Below are positions 1-6,519 of a stretch of 16,289 bases of DNA, piece after piece. The position numbers were made by a program, and so were the translations under genes. The DNA is from Clostridiales bacterium. Its GTDB lineage: Bacteria; Bacillota; Clostridia; Oscillospirales; Oscillospiraceae. The DNA lies in the NCBI GenBank assembly GCA_018374635.1, contig JAHAEW010000077.1, forward strand, positions 1-16,289. Direction: 5' to 3'. Numbering within the stretch: position 1 is the first letter of the stretch; the number at the start of each line of letters is the position of its first letter. The notes beneath the pieces were generated by a model. That model saw only the letters and a list, made by a program, of their open reading frames with translations. It ran no database searches and was not told where the DNA came from.

Positions 1-94
1 CGCGCTTGGCCTTTGCGCTCTTTTTTGCTGGTTGCTCTGCAATCTGCTCCTGTTTACCCTCTCCACTTTTTCCTTTAGGCCATGTTTTGCTCAT
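1..94 (-). CDS. N-terminal fragment of an unidentified lysine-rich protein
   Basis: This is an open frame on the minus strand. It starts at the ATG at 94-92 and runs off the left edge, so only about 31 residues are visible. The protein begins MSKTWPKGKS and continues Lys/Gln/Glu/Ala-rich, with no hydrophobic segment or recognisable domain. A good extended -10 (TGGTATAAT) ends only about 10 bases before the ATG, and there is no convincing Shine-Dalgarno. The mRNA could therefore be almost leaderless, or the gene could be read through from upstream. I do not recognise the family. The basic, low-complexity start would suit a nucleic-acid-associated protein, but that is a guess. Confidence 0.45.
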   Translation of the reverse strand, partial: MSKTWPKGKSGEGKQEQIAEQPAKKSAKAKR

Positions 95-104
95 CTCTAA
101 CTCT

Positions 105-113
105 ATTATACCA
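105..113 (-). promoter_or_regulatory. Extended -10 promoter element for the left-edge gene
   Basis: Read on the minus strand, TGGTATAAT occupies 113-105, a perfect -10 hexamer with the TG extension. No good -35 is found 16-18 bp upstream, as is common for extended -10 promoters. Transcription would start near 98, leaving a leader of only a few bases before the ATG at 94. Confidence 0.45.
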
Positions 114-369
114 AAGCAATGTGGAAACAGTATGAAATATTTTGGTTTCTGTCTACGCATTTAGGCGGGTGAAAGGCCCGCCATTTCAAGGCTTTTTCCG
201 CATAGTCGGTGGGTAGGCGGGACAGATTATCAAATCCCCACCAGAACCGACTTCTTATTGCGTAGGAAAATTCCCATAAGAAAGCGCTGGGCGCAGGGCC
301 AGCAGGCCGCGTCCGGCGTTTTCTCATAGGCTGCTCAGAATAGCCCAGATCGGTCTGCTTTGCAAACAA
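106..369 (-). CDS. Doubtful 87-codon ORF, possible remnant or dispersed repeat
   Basis: The frame opens with TTG at 369 and has an internal ATG at 327. Neither start has a usable Shine-Dalgarno. The predicted peptide is rich in Arg, Trp and Pro (starting MRKRRTRPAG from the internal ATG) and has no recognisable domain, signal peptide or clear membrane segment. Its stop codon overlaps the -10 element of the next gene at 94. The surrounding DNA is AT-richer than the rest of the window. It could be a small unknown protein, a decayed gene end, or a repeated non-coding sequence that happens to stay open. I give it only because it fills most of an otherwise gene-free stretch. Confidence 0.2.
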   Translation of the reverse strand: MFAKQTDLGYSEQPMRKRRTRPAGPAPSAFLWEFSYAIRSRFWWGFDNLSRLPTDYAEKALKWRAFHPPKCVDRNQNISYCFHIALV

Positions 370-533
370 CGTTTTATGTACTTATCCACCCGCACATGGG
401 GCGAACTGTCCAGATTATAGAACATCCGGGTACAGAGCTTATTTAGCTATCATAGTAGGATGTTCGTCAATTCCGTAATACAAATTATCAAAGAAAGCTT
501 AAACAGTCCTCATATAGCAAATTTTACTGGAAA
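370..533. other. AT-rich gene-free stretch with an inverted repeat
   Basis: No supported gene lies here. The stretch holds an 8-bp inverted repeat, GAACATCC at 420-427 and GGATGTTC at 458-465, with a 30-bp spacer. On the minus strand one arm touches a TTGACG at 470-465 and the other directly precedes a perfect TATAAT at 419-414. The two hexamers are about 45 bp apart, too far to form one promoter, so the arms look more like operator half-sites near a leftward promoter. Confidence 0.35.
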
Positions 534-571
534 AACCTGCTGGCTGCCCCTCATGGGACAACCAGCAGGTT
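534..571 (-). terminator. Rho-independent terminator of the TraX-RR-HK operon
   Basis: The 10-bp perfect arms AACCTGCTGG (534-543) and CCAGCAGGTT (562-571) enclose an 18-base loop that can add a CCC/GGG inner stem. On the minus strand the hairpin begins immediately after the histidine kinase stop codon and is followed by a T run (TTTTT). This is a standard intrinsic terminator for leftward transcription. Confidence 0.85.
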
Positions 572-1936
572 TCATCTTATCTGCAAAACCAGTTCTGCTC
601 TGGCGCCGTGCTCGGTGTTGACCAGATGCAGGGAGCCGCCGTGGCGCTTTGCGGTCTGTCCAGCGAAGAAAAGGCCCATCCCCATGTGGCCCTCCTGGGG
701 TCGGCTGGTATCGCTGGTGTAGAAGGCCTGCTCCCCACGGGCCAGGGCCTCCACCGAAAAGCCAGGGCCGGTATCTTCCACGGCAATGGTCAAACGGCCC
801 TCTGCGGCGGAGATGGATAGCATTACGGTTCCGCCAGCGGGTGTGTACCGTACTGCGTTGTCCAGCAGATTACTCACCGCCCGATCCAGATCCCCCCGGT
901 AGACCGCCACTTCCAGACGTGGGGCCTCCGAACAGCGGAACGTGACCTGTTTTGCCCCGCAAAGGCACTGTCCCACCTCCCACCAGCTTTCGGCCAGTGC
1001 CGGGAGGGCGACAGTCTCTTTCTCCCGGCTGGGAACAGCATCAGGACCGGTCATAGCCCGTAGCTGGGCCACATAGTCCTGGACCCGAAGGGCGTTGCGG
1101 AGGATGGCATCCACGCTCTCCCGCTGACCCGTGGTAAGGGTATCCTCTCCCAGCAGCTCCGCATTACCGCTGATGACGCTGAGGGGAGTCTTGAGGTCAT
1201 GGGTCAGCGCAGCCAGCTCCAGCCGGCGCTGCTGCTCCATAGCCCACTGGCTCTCAAGGGACTGGGCCAGATTCTGCCGCAGGTCGTCCATGGCCGTCAG
1301 TGTCTCCTCGAACTCCCGAACCTTCGCCCGACCGGAGATAGGCACATCCAGCCGGCGCTGGGCGATGGCCTCTGTGGCTCCAGTCAGCAAAGCGGCATCC
1401 CTCCGCAATAGATCAGCAAAATGCCTGGTGGAAATGGCACCCGCCAATAGCCAGGCCGCCAGCAACACGATCGTAGCGCAGGTCTGGAACTCCGGCAGAC
1501 GGCGCTGGAGCACCTCAGCGCCGTAGGGCATGGAGTAGTCATATTGGATCACGCAGGTGGTCCCGTCCGGCAGTTGGGTCACCCGGTGGTACTGGGAATA
1601 GAATATCCCCTGGGGATCGCGCTCCCCGGCCAGGGCGGCCCTGGCGTAGTCAAGGTGCCGCTGGTCCATGTTTCCCTGATCCTGTACCTGACCGCCGGCG
1701 TCGAAGATGGCCCAGCGGTAGTAGTATGGAATCTTCGATGTTTCCAATTCACCAGTGGAGAGCGCCTGGCTCACCGTATCCACTCCGCCTGCAGCGGTGT
1801 TGGCCGGATGCACGATGCCGAAACGCATCATTGTGGTCAGCCCGATCCACCACAGGACGGCCAAAAGCAGCATAGCCGCGCCGGTGGTGATCAGATATCG
1901 CCAGAACAGCGCCGTCAGGCCAGCGGGCCGTTTCAT
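572..1936 (-). CDS. Sensor histidine kinase, two-component system
   Basis: This is a membrane sensor kinase that would phosphorylate the response regulator encoded just upstream. Counting from the ATG at 1936 (454 aa), it has an N-terminal membrane helix (about 8-34), an extracellular sensor region of roughly 110 residues, and a second helix (about 152-170). A HAMP-like linker follows, then the dimerisation H-box THDLKTPLS with the phosphoacceptor histidine near 246. The ATPase domain shows the N-box LLDNAVRYTP (Asn near 360), the G1 box DTGPGF (near 388) and the G2 box GMGLFF. The ATG overlaps the regulator's stop as ATGA, which suggests translational coupling. A GTG four codons upstream (1948) is an alternative start. 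The signal it senses cannot be read from the sequence. The overall form resembles EnvZ/VanS-type kinases of Firmicutes. Confidence 0.93.
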   Translation of the reverse strand: MKRPAGLTALFWRYLITTGAAMLLLAVLWWIGLTTMMRFGIVHPANTAAGGVDTVSQALSTGELETSKIPYYYRWAIFDAGGQVQDQGNMDQRHLDYARAALAGERDPQGIFYSQYHRVTQLPDGTTCVIQYDYSMPYGAEVLQRRLPEFQTCATIVLLAAWLLAGAISTRHFADLLRRDAALLTGATEAIAQRRLDVPISGRAKVREFEETLTAMDDLRQNLAQSLESQWAMEQQRRLELAALTHDLKTPLSVISGNAELLGEDTLTTGQRESVDAILRNALRVQDYVAQLRAMTGPDAVPSREKETVALPALAESWWEVGQCLCGAKQVTFRCSEAPRLEVAVYRGDLDRAVSNLLDNAVRYTPAGGTVMLSISAAEGRLTIAVEDTGPGFSVEALARGEQAFYTSDTSRPQEGHMGMGLFFAGQTAKRHGGSLHLVNTEHGARAELVLQIR

Positions 1937-2598
1937 GCGTTTTTCCACTTGTAACCCACCCCCCAGACTGTCTCGATGGGATTCACTCCTGCCGTGCGCA
2001 GCTTGGCCCGGATGTTCTTGATGTGCTCCGTAACCGCGGAGGCATCTGCCTCGCCGTCGTAGCCGAAGGCCGCCTCATAGAGCTGCTCCTTGGAGAAGGT
2101 CTGTCCCGGGTGCATGGCCAAGTGCTCGCAGATGGCGTATTCGCTCCGGGTCAGCCGGAGGGGCGCATCCTGCCAGTACACCGCCCGCTCCCCCAGGTCA
2201 AAGTCCAGTTCTCCCCGGCGCAGGCGGGTGTGGGGCGTGCGCTGCTCCCGCCGCAGATGTGCGGCCACCCTGGCCCGCAGCTCTGCGATGCGGAAGGGCT
2301 TGGTGATGTAGTCGTCCCCGCCCAGCCCCAAACCGGTGAGCACGTCGGCCTCCTCGGTCTTGGCGGTGAGGAAGAGGATGGGGCAGTCTGCCAGAGATCG
2401 GATACGGCGGCAGAGGGCGAACCCATCCTCCCTGGGCATCATCACATCCAGCAGGATGCAGTCTGCCCAGCGGCAGGCGGACTCGTCCACCTCCCTGCCG
2501 CTCAGATGGGTGGACACCTGGTGCCCGTCCCGCTCCAGAGCGGTCTTCAGCAGGGTGCAGAGGTCTTTGTCGTCATCTACCACCAGAATATGGGCCAT
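1933..2598 (-). CDS. OmpR/PhoB-family response regulator
   Basis: This is a 221-aa DNA-binding response regulator. The receiver domain (about 1-115) has the acidic pocket DDD at 8-10, the phosphoacceptor Asp51 in LLDVMMP, the conserved Thr in FLTAK and the Lys in YITKPF. The C-terminal winged helix (about 125-221) carries the typical LTRSEYAICEHL and VWGVGYKW motifs. The start ATG follows AGGTGAG at good spacing, and that ribosome site overlaps the end of the TraX gene 12 bp away. The gene sits between TraX and the kinase in one operon. Regulators of this class bind tandem direct repeats, and the decamer array upstream of the operon is the obvious candidate target. That link is inference. Confidence 0.95.
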   Translation of the reverse strand: MAHILVVDDDKDLCTLLKTALERDGHQVSTHLSGREVDESACRWADCILLDVMMPREDGFALCRRIRSLADCPILFLTAKTEEADVLTGLGLGGDDYITKPFRIAELRARVAAHLRREQRTPHTRLRRGELDFDLGERAVYWQDAPLRLTRSEYAICEHLAMHPGQTFSKEQLYEAAFGYDGEADASAVTEHIKNIRAKLRTAGVNPIETVWGVGYKWKNA

Positions 2599-2610
2599 AA
2601 GCCGCTCACC

Positions 2611-3471
2611 TCAATTCATCAGGAGATACACCCCCCAGGAGAGGGCGTAGAGCAGATAGATATGGGTGGGGTAAAAGGCATAGAACAGCAGTTTGTGCCC
2701 CCCGCCCCGCTGGCCATTATACCACAGCATCAGCGGCGCAGCCAAGATGCCGTAGATCTCATAGTACTGGGTGAAGATCTGCCACCATACGAAGTCCGGA
2801 GCCATGGCAGAGGCCATGAGGATCATATAGACCACGCCGTAGAGGATATAGTAGACGGAGAAGGCCGCCACCTGCACGCGTCGGCGCTTTCGGAACAAGT
2901 AGAGCACCAGCCCCATGACCAGCACCGGCCAGCTGCTGTCCCCAGTAGTCCCCCATGCAGGCAGCACCGAGTAGGCAGCAATCCCCAGCGGAGTAGCCAG
3001 AACGGGATATTTGATGGACAGCCAGGATACCAGTATGGGCCACACCAGCGGGAGAATCACCGCCATCAGGCCGGGCAGGATCTTTTTCTGGCCAAGCCAG
3101 TCAATCCCCTGCCAGATGATCATCAGAATGACGAAGGTGGTCATCATGCCGTTGGCGGGATAGAAGCCGTCCGGCCTCACCAAGACGCCGGCGAAGGCCA
3201 TGAAGAACAGCAGGAGCGACATGGCGGCAGAGAGGATATAAACCTTGGCAAAGTATTTCTTCCGGTTGCGGGTGTGGGTAAAGCCCTCCACCAGGCAGAA
3301 AAGGAACAGCGGTGCGCCCAGCCGTCCTACCATACTGAACCACTCCGGGATCATGCCAGTGAAGCCAAAGAAGTAGTGGATGTGATCCAGCACCATGGTG
3401 ATCAGGGCGATCCATTTCAGCCCTGTCTCACTGATGCCTCCAGTCTTGGTCAATGTGCGTGTCGTTTCCAT
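2611..3471 (-). CDS. TraX-family membrane acyltransferase-like protein
   Basis: This is a 286-aa polytopic membrane protein with about eight hydrophobic segments. The N-terminal stretch (GLKWIALITMVLDHIHYF, then a MVGRLGAPLFLFCLVEGF motif) and the C-terminal TQYYEIYGILAAPLMLWYNG with a final FYAFYPTHIYLLY are typical of the TraX family. The F-plasmid member acetylates the N-terminus of pilin. Chromosomal members in Firmicutes have unknown substrates. I chose the ATG at 3471 because AAGGAG lies 9 bases upstream. A longer frame to 3534 has no ribosome site and crosses the promoter region. It is the first gene of a TraX-regulator-kinase operon. Whether it modifies a component of the nearby conjugation channel is unknown. 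Confidence 0.85.
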   Translation of the reverse strand: METTRTLTKTGGISETGLKWIALITMVLDHIHYFFGFTGMIPEWFSMVGRLGAPLFLFCLVEGFTHTRNRKKYFAKVYILSAAMSLLLFFMAFAGVLVRPDGFYPANGMMTTFVILMIIWQGIDWLGQKKILPGLMAVILPLVWPILVSWLSIKYPVLATPLGIAAYSVLPAWGTTGDSSWPVLVMGLVLYLFRKRRRVQVAAFSVYYILYGVVYMILMASAMAPDFVWWQIFTQYYEIYGILAAPLMLWYNGQRGGGHKLLFYAFYPTHIYLLYALSWGVYLLMN

Positions 3472-3545
3472 AGCAGAAGTCTCCTTATCAGATTCTACCG
3501 CTATGGTAACAGGCAATTCTAAGGAAATTATCAAGATGAAGAATT

Positions 3546-3574
3546 ATTATGTTTTCTCTGTAGATAACCAACAA
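3546..3574 (-). promoter_or_regulatory. Promoter of the TraX-RR-HK operon
   Basis: On the minus strand TTGTTG (3574-3569) and CATAAT (3551-3546) are separated by exactly 17 bp. Transcription would start near 3539, giving a leader of about 68 bases before the TraX ATG. The tandem decamer array ends 16 bp upstream of the -35, where an activator would sit. Confidence 0.55.
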
Positions 3575-3590
3575 TAGAAATCGTTGGCCA

Positions 3591-3650
3591 TGTCCTGAAA
3601 TGTCCTGAAATGTCCTGAAATGTCCTGAAATGTCCTGAAATGTCCTGAAA
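3591..3650. repeat. Six perfect tandem copies of a 10-bp unit
   Basis: The unit TGTCCTGAAA is repeated six times without a mismatch or gap. A period of 10 bp puts each copy on nearly the same face of the DNA helix. The array lies between divergent promoter-like sequences for the TraX operon (minus) and the DUF4317 gene (plus). OmpR/PhoB-type regulators bind direct repeats of about 10-11 bp, often with a TGTC core, so this may be the binding site of the regulator encoded at 1933-2598. Confidence 0.95.
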
Positions 3651-3665
3651 TATCAATGATTGAGT

Positions 3666-3741
3666 TTGAAAATGGCATTTATCTTTTTTAATCTAAGTAT
3701 GGACAGCCACAGTTGTATTTTATATCCATCTGCGGTACAAT
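3666..3741 (+). promoter_or_regulatory. Candidate promoters for the DUF4317-flavodoxin pair
   Basis: Two candidates are visible on the plus strand, each with a 17-bp spacer. The first is TTGAAA (3666-3671) with TAATCT (3689-3694). The second is TTGTAT (3713-3718) with TACAAT (3736-3741). A 10-bp direct repeat, CATCTGCGGT, occurs at 3727-3736 and 3742-3751 around the second -10. The decamer array ends 15 bp before the first -35. Confidence 0.4.
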
Positions 3742-3811
3742 CATCTGCGGTGGAGGGCCAAGAAGCCATCCCCCTATCGCATTGATCATCACGCAGAAAG
3801 GCAGATCGACC

Positions 3812-4963
3812 ATGATACAAAAGGAATTGAATGAACTGCGCCGCCGCTGGCGGCCGGAAAAAAACGCTGTCAGCCGGATCTACGGCTGTTTTGTCAATAG
3901 CAGCAAAGAGATCGTTTCTGATTTGGACGAATCCCTTGGGATGATGCCCCAGGAGGAGGCCGAGAAGTATCTGAGCCTTTTGAAGAAGGGACTGTCCGGT
4001 TCCCTGGGAAAAAACCTCATCGACATCGTATTCTCCACCCAGCAGGTGGCAGACAGCGAGGAGCACCGCCTGCTCACCACACTGTGGGATTCTCAGCTAA
4101 AGGACAACGAGGCCCGTCAGACCTTTTACCGCAAGGTGATCGATAGTCTGGACATGGGGAACAGCAGTTATTTGCTGCTCCTGGCCTGTGACAGCTACGA
4201 TGTCCCCCATCGCGGCAAGGATGATTCCCTGCAATCGGATGCCTCGGATGAGGTCTTCACCTACATCGTCTGTGTGGTGTGCCCCATCAAGGAGGGCAAG
4301 GTAGAGCTGGGATATTTCCCTGGGGACAATGAATTTCACTGTGCTGCCGGACAAACTGTCGCTCCTCCGGAGCTTGGCTTTCTGTTCCCGGCCTTTGATG
4401 ACCGGGCAGCAAATATCTACAACGCTCTCTTTTACACCAGAAAGCCCAGCGAGATTCACCAGGAGTTTATCGATGCGGTCTTCCATGTGGAACCGCCTAT
4501 GTCCGCTGCAGAACAGCGAGAGGTCTTTGAATCGATCCTGGAAGATACGCTGGGGGCAGGTTGCAGCATCGAGGTCGCCCAGGCGATCCATGACCAGCTT
4601 TCCTGCCAGATCCGGGAGCATAAGGAGTCCAAGAGCACCGAGCCTCTGATCGTGACCGCAGGTGAGATTGGGAAAGTCCTGCTGGCGTGCGGCGTGACGG
4701 AAGAAAATGTTGCAGCATTCCAGGCGCAGTGCGGGGAGCAGTTCGGTGTCGGGGCCGTTCTCGATCCTGCCAACTTGATCGACCCTGGCAAGTATGAAGT
4801 TAAGACCGCCCAGGCCACGATCCAGGTCGACCCGGAATTCAGCTATGCAGTTACCACCAGGGTAATCGATGGCTGCGCCTATCTTCTGCTCCCTGCGGAT
4901 GATATTCAGGTCAACGGGCTTCCCATCCAAGTCACAAACGGTCAGGAGACGGAGACGATATGA
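3812..4963 (+). CDS. DUF4317 family protein of unknown function
   Basis: This is a 383-aa soluble protein. The N-terminus MIQKELNELRRRWRPEKN followed by RIYGCFVN is characteristic of the DUF4317 family, which is common in Clostridia and has no established role. The family normally has about 380 residues, so the gene appears complete. There is no signal peptide or membrane helix. I chose the ATG at 3812 because GAAAGG lies about 10 bases upstream. The frame is open back to 3713, but that extension has no ribosome site and overlaps a candidate promoter. Its stop overlaps the flavodoxin start as ATGA, so the two are translationally coupled. It is transcribed divergently from the two-component operon. 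Confidence 0.85.
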   Translation: MIQKELNELRRRWRPEKNAVSRIYGCFVNSSKEIVSDLDESLGMMPQEEAEKYLSLLKKGLSGSLGKNLIDIVFSTQQVADSEEHRLLTTLWDSQLKDNEARQTFYRKVIDSLDMGNSSYLLLLACDSYDVPHRGKDDSLQSDASDEVFTYIVCVVCPIKEGKVELGYFPGDNEFHCAAGQTVAPPELGFLFPAFDDRAANIYNALFYTRKPSEIHQEFIDAVFHVEPPMSAAEQREVFESILEDTLGAGCSIEVAQAIHDQLSCQIREHKESKSTEPLIVTAGEIGKVLLACGVTEENVAAFQAQCGEQFGVGAVLDPANLIDPGKYEVKTAQATIQVDPEFSYAVTTRVIDGCAYLLLPADDIQVNGLPIQVTNGQETETI

Positions 4964-5448
4964 GTAAACGGCTTGTAGCTTACTTTTCATGTACCGGGAC
5001 GACTGCCAAAGTTGCCGAAACTCTGGCGGAGTCTATCGGCGCTGATATCTTCGAGATCGAACCGGCTGTCCCTTACACAGCTGCGGATCTTGACTGGCGG
5101 GATAACACTTCCCGAAGCAGCATTGAAATGAATGATCCCCATTCTCGCCCAGCAGTCGCATCGAAGCGGGACAACATGGCTGACTATGACACGGTCCTGG
5201 TGGGGTTTCCGATCTGGTGGTATGTGGCACCAACCATCATCAACACATTTCTGGAATCCTATGACCTTCAAGGAAAAACCATCATTCCCTTTGCGACATC
5301 TGGTGGGAGCGGTATGGAGCAGGTCAACAGCCATCTTGCTCCAAGCTGTGTCGGCGCAAAGCTGCTTTTAGGGAAAGTATTTCCTTCCTCTGTGACCAAA
5401 GAGGAGACAAACACTTGGTTCAGCAAATTACAGGCTCGATTGGAATAA
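4960..5448 (+). CDS. Flavodoxin family protein
   Basis: This is a 162-aa protein with the flavodoxin fold. The N-terminal strand MSKRLVAYFS is followed by the FMN phosphate-binding loop SCTGTT at residues 10-15. Later come VGFPIWWYVAPTIINTFLE, where the tryptophan and neighbouring residues would contact the isoalloxazine ring, and the FATSGGSGM loop. The length fits short-chain flavodoxins of Clostridia, which carry electrons or reduce quinones in the cytoplasm. GGAG lies 5 bases before the ATG. The start overlaps the DUF4317 stop by four bases, so the two proteins are probably made together. The electron partner is unknown. Confidence 0.92.
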   Translation: MSKRLVAYFSCTGTTAKVAETLAESIGADIFEIEPAVPYTAADLDWRDNTSRSSIEMNDPHSRPAVASKRDNMADYDTVLVGFPIWWYVAPTIINTFLESYDLQGKTIIPFATSGGSGMEQVNSHLAPSCVGAKLLLGKVFPSSVTKEETNTWFSKLQARLE

Positions 5449-5466
5449 CATATTCCCGATGCATAA

Positions 5467-5483
5467 AGCACCCTTTCTGTGCT
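5467..5483 (+). terminator. Weak hairpin between convergent genes
   Basis: AGCAC (5467-5471) and GTGCT (5479-5483) form a short stem with a 7-base loop, followed on the plus strand by GTTTGT. It lies in the 52-bp gap between the convergent flavodoxin and DUF6017 genes and may act as a weak terminator in either direction. Confidence 0.3.
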
Positions 5484-5500
5484 GTTTGTAATCGCTTCGT

Positions 5501-6403
5501 CTATGCTGCAACGCCATAGAGGTCATGGTTCACCTGTGCGGCGTAATAATTCTCCATGGTGGCAGGTGCATTGTAAAGCGCAGTCAGGAGGTACTGTCGA
5601 ATATTGCGGATGTGAGTGGTGTTGTCCTTGAGGCACTCGAACACATACTGGATATGGCTTCCATCCAGTTTCAACAGCCGGGACTTTACAACTGCCTGGG
5701 GCAGATCATTCCCACACACCCGGACATTCTCTCGGTTGGAGCAGACCGTCTCCACCATCAGCTCCACCATCTCATCTAACTGCCCCACATCCCAGGGGCG
5801 TTCCTGTACGAAGTCCTCATAGCGAATGTTCTCCCGTATGAGGGACCGATAGGCATCCATCTCCTGATGATCCACAGGTCTCTCCCGGCTCCGCTTCCTT
5901 CCCTTCGCATCCATCGTCCCCGAAAAAGGGGTGGAAGGGATAGGAAGCGATTCTTTTTTTCGTGAGTCAGTTCTTTGTTGTTCTTTCTTTTGTTTCTCTT
6001 TTATTATTTGCGTTGACTTTTCCGCCGCCGTGCCGCCCACCGCCGGATATTCCGTTGTCGGGTTTTCCGATGACGGCAAGGCAGACGACGGCCCTGCCGG
6101 AGGTACAGGAACAGGGCGCTCTCGGATGATATACTCGTTGCTGCTGAATTTTCCTGCCTTATCCACAGTCTGGCAGCGATAGATGTATCCGGCTCGTTCC
6201 AGCTCCACCACAGCGGCACGGATCGCATCCTTACCCTCTTGATTGATCTTCGCCAGCCCCGTTAAAGTGTAGTCCCAGTCCTCCGGCAGGGAGAGCATTT
6301 GGGACAGCAGGCCCTTGGCTTTTAGGGAGATGCTCTTGTCCCGCAGGTGGTAGTTGCTCATGATCGTATAGTTTTGGGTGCGTTCCACACGAAAAACCGC
6401 CAT
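5501..6403 (-). CDS. Winged-helix DNA-binding protein with DUF6017 C-terminus
   Basis: This is a 300-aa protein in three parts. The N-terminal 95 residues (MAVFRVERTQNYTIMSNYHL, then LSLPEDWDYTLTGLAKI and a strand ending NEYIIRERP) form a winged helix of the kind found in RepA/DnaD-like replication proteins of plasmids and ICEs. Residues of about 100-175 are a low-complexity polar linker rich in Lys, Gln, Ser and Pro. The C-terminal domain (about 178-300, from MDAYRSLIRENI to MENYYAAQVNHDLYG) matches DUF6017. AGAGGAGG lies 7 bases before the ATG. A terminator precedes it, so it probably has its own promoter, although none is obvious. A role in element replication or maintenance is likely by family but unproven. 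Confidence 0.82.
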   Translation of the reverse strand: MAVFRVERTQNYTIMSNYHLRDKSISLKAKGLLSQMLSLPEDWDYTLTGLAKINQEGKDAIRAAVVELERAGYIYRCQTVDKAGKFSSNEYIIRERPVPVPPAGPSSALPSSENPTTEYPAVGGTAAEKSTQIIKEKQKKEQQRTDSRKKESLPIPSTPFSGTMDAKGRKRSRERPVDHQEMDAYRSLIRENIRYEDFVQERPWDVGQLDEMVELMVETVCSNRENVRVCGNDLPQAVVKSRLLKLDGSHIQYVFECLKDNTTHIRNIRQYLLTALYNAPATMENYYAAQVNHDLYGVAA

Positions 6404-6480
6404 TTGGAATCCTCCTCTGCATTTCTATTCGCCTTTCCCCAGAACCCCATGACGGAAGCCCTCCGCCCCGCGGCTCCGGA

Positions 6481-6515
6481 AAAATGGCGGGGCGCGGGTC
6501 TTTTTCCCGCGCCCC
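6481..6515 (-). terminator. Rho-independent terminator after the NlpC/P60 gene
   Basis: The 10-bp G+C-only arms GGGGCGCGGG (6489-6498) and CCCGCGCCCC (6506-6515) enclose a 7-base loop. On the minus strand they are followed by GCC and a run of T. The hairpin begins 4 bases after the stop codon at 6520, so it should end the conjugation transcript here. Confidence 0.85.
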
Positions 6516-6519
6516 ATGT

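Noticed and set aside
2023..3522. A 499-codon plus-strand frame opposite the TraX and regulator genes
   Set aside because: The predicted product is His/Gln/Pro-rich with no domain, while the minus strand encodes clear TraX and regulator families. It is a shadow of biased codon use.
3591..3650. The decamer array as a CRISPR or plasmid iteron array
   Set aside because: There are no spacers between units, so it is not CRISPR. There is no replication initiator gene next to it and no AT-rich origin, so an operator role is more likely.
4097..4990. A 297-codon minus-strand frame opposite the DUF4317 gene
   Set aside because: The plus strand carries the recognisable DUF4317 protein with a proper start. 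The minus frame has no support.
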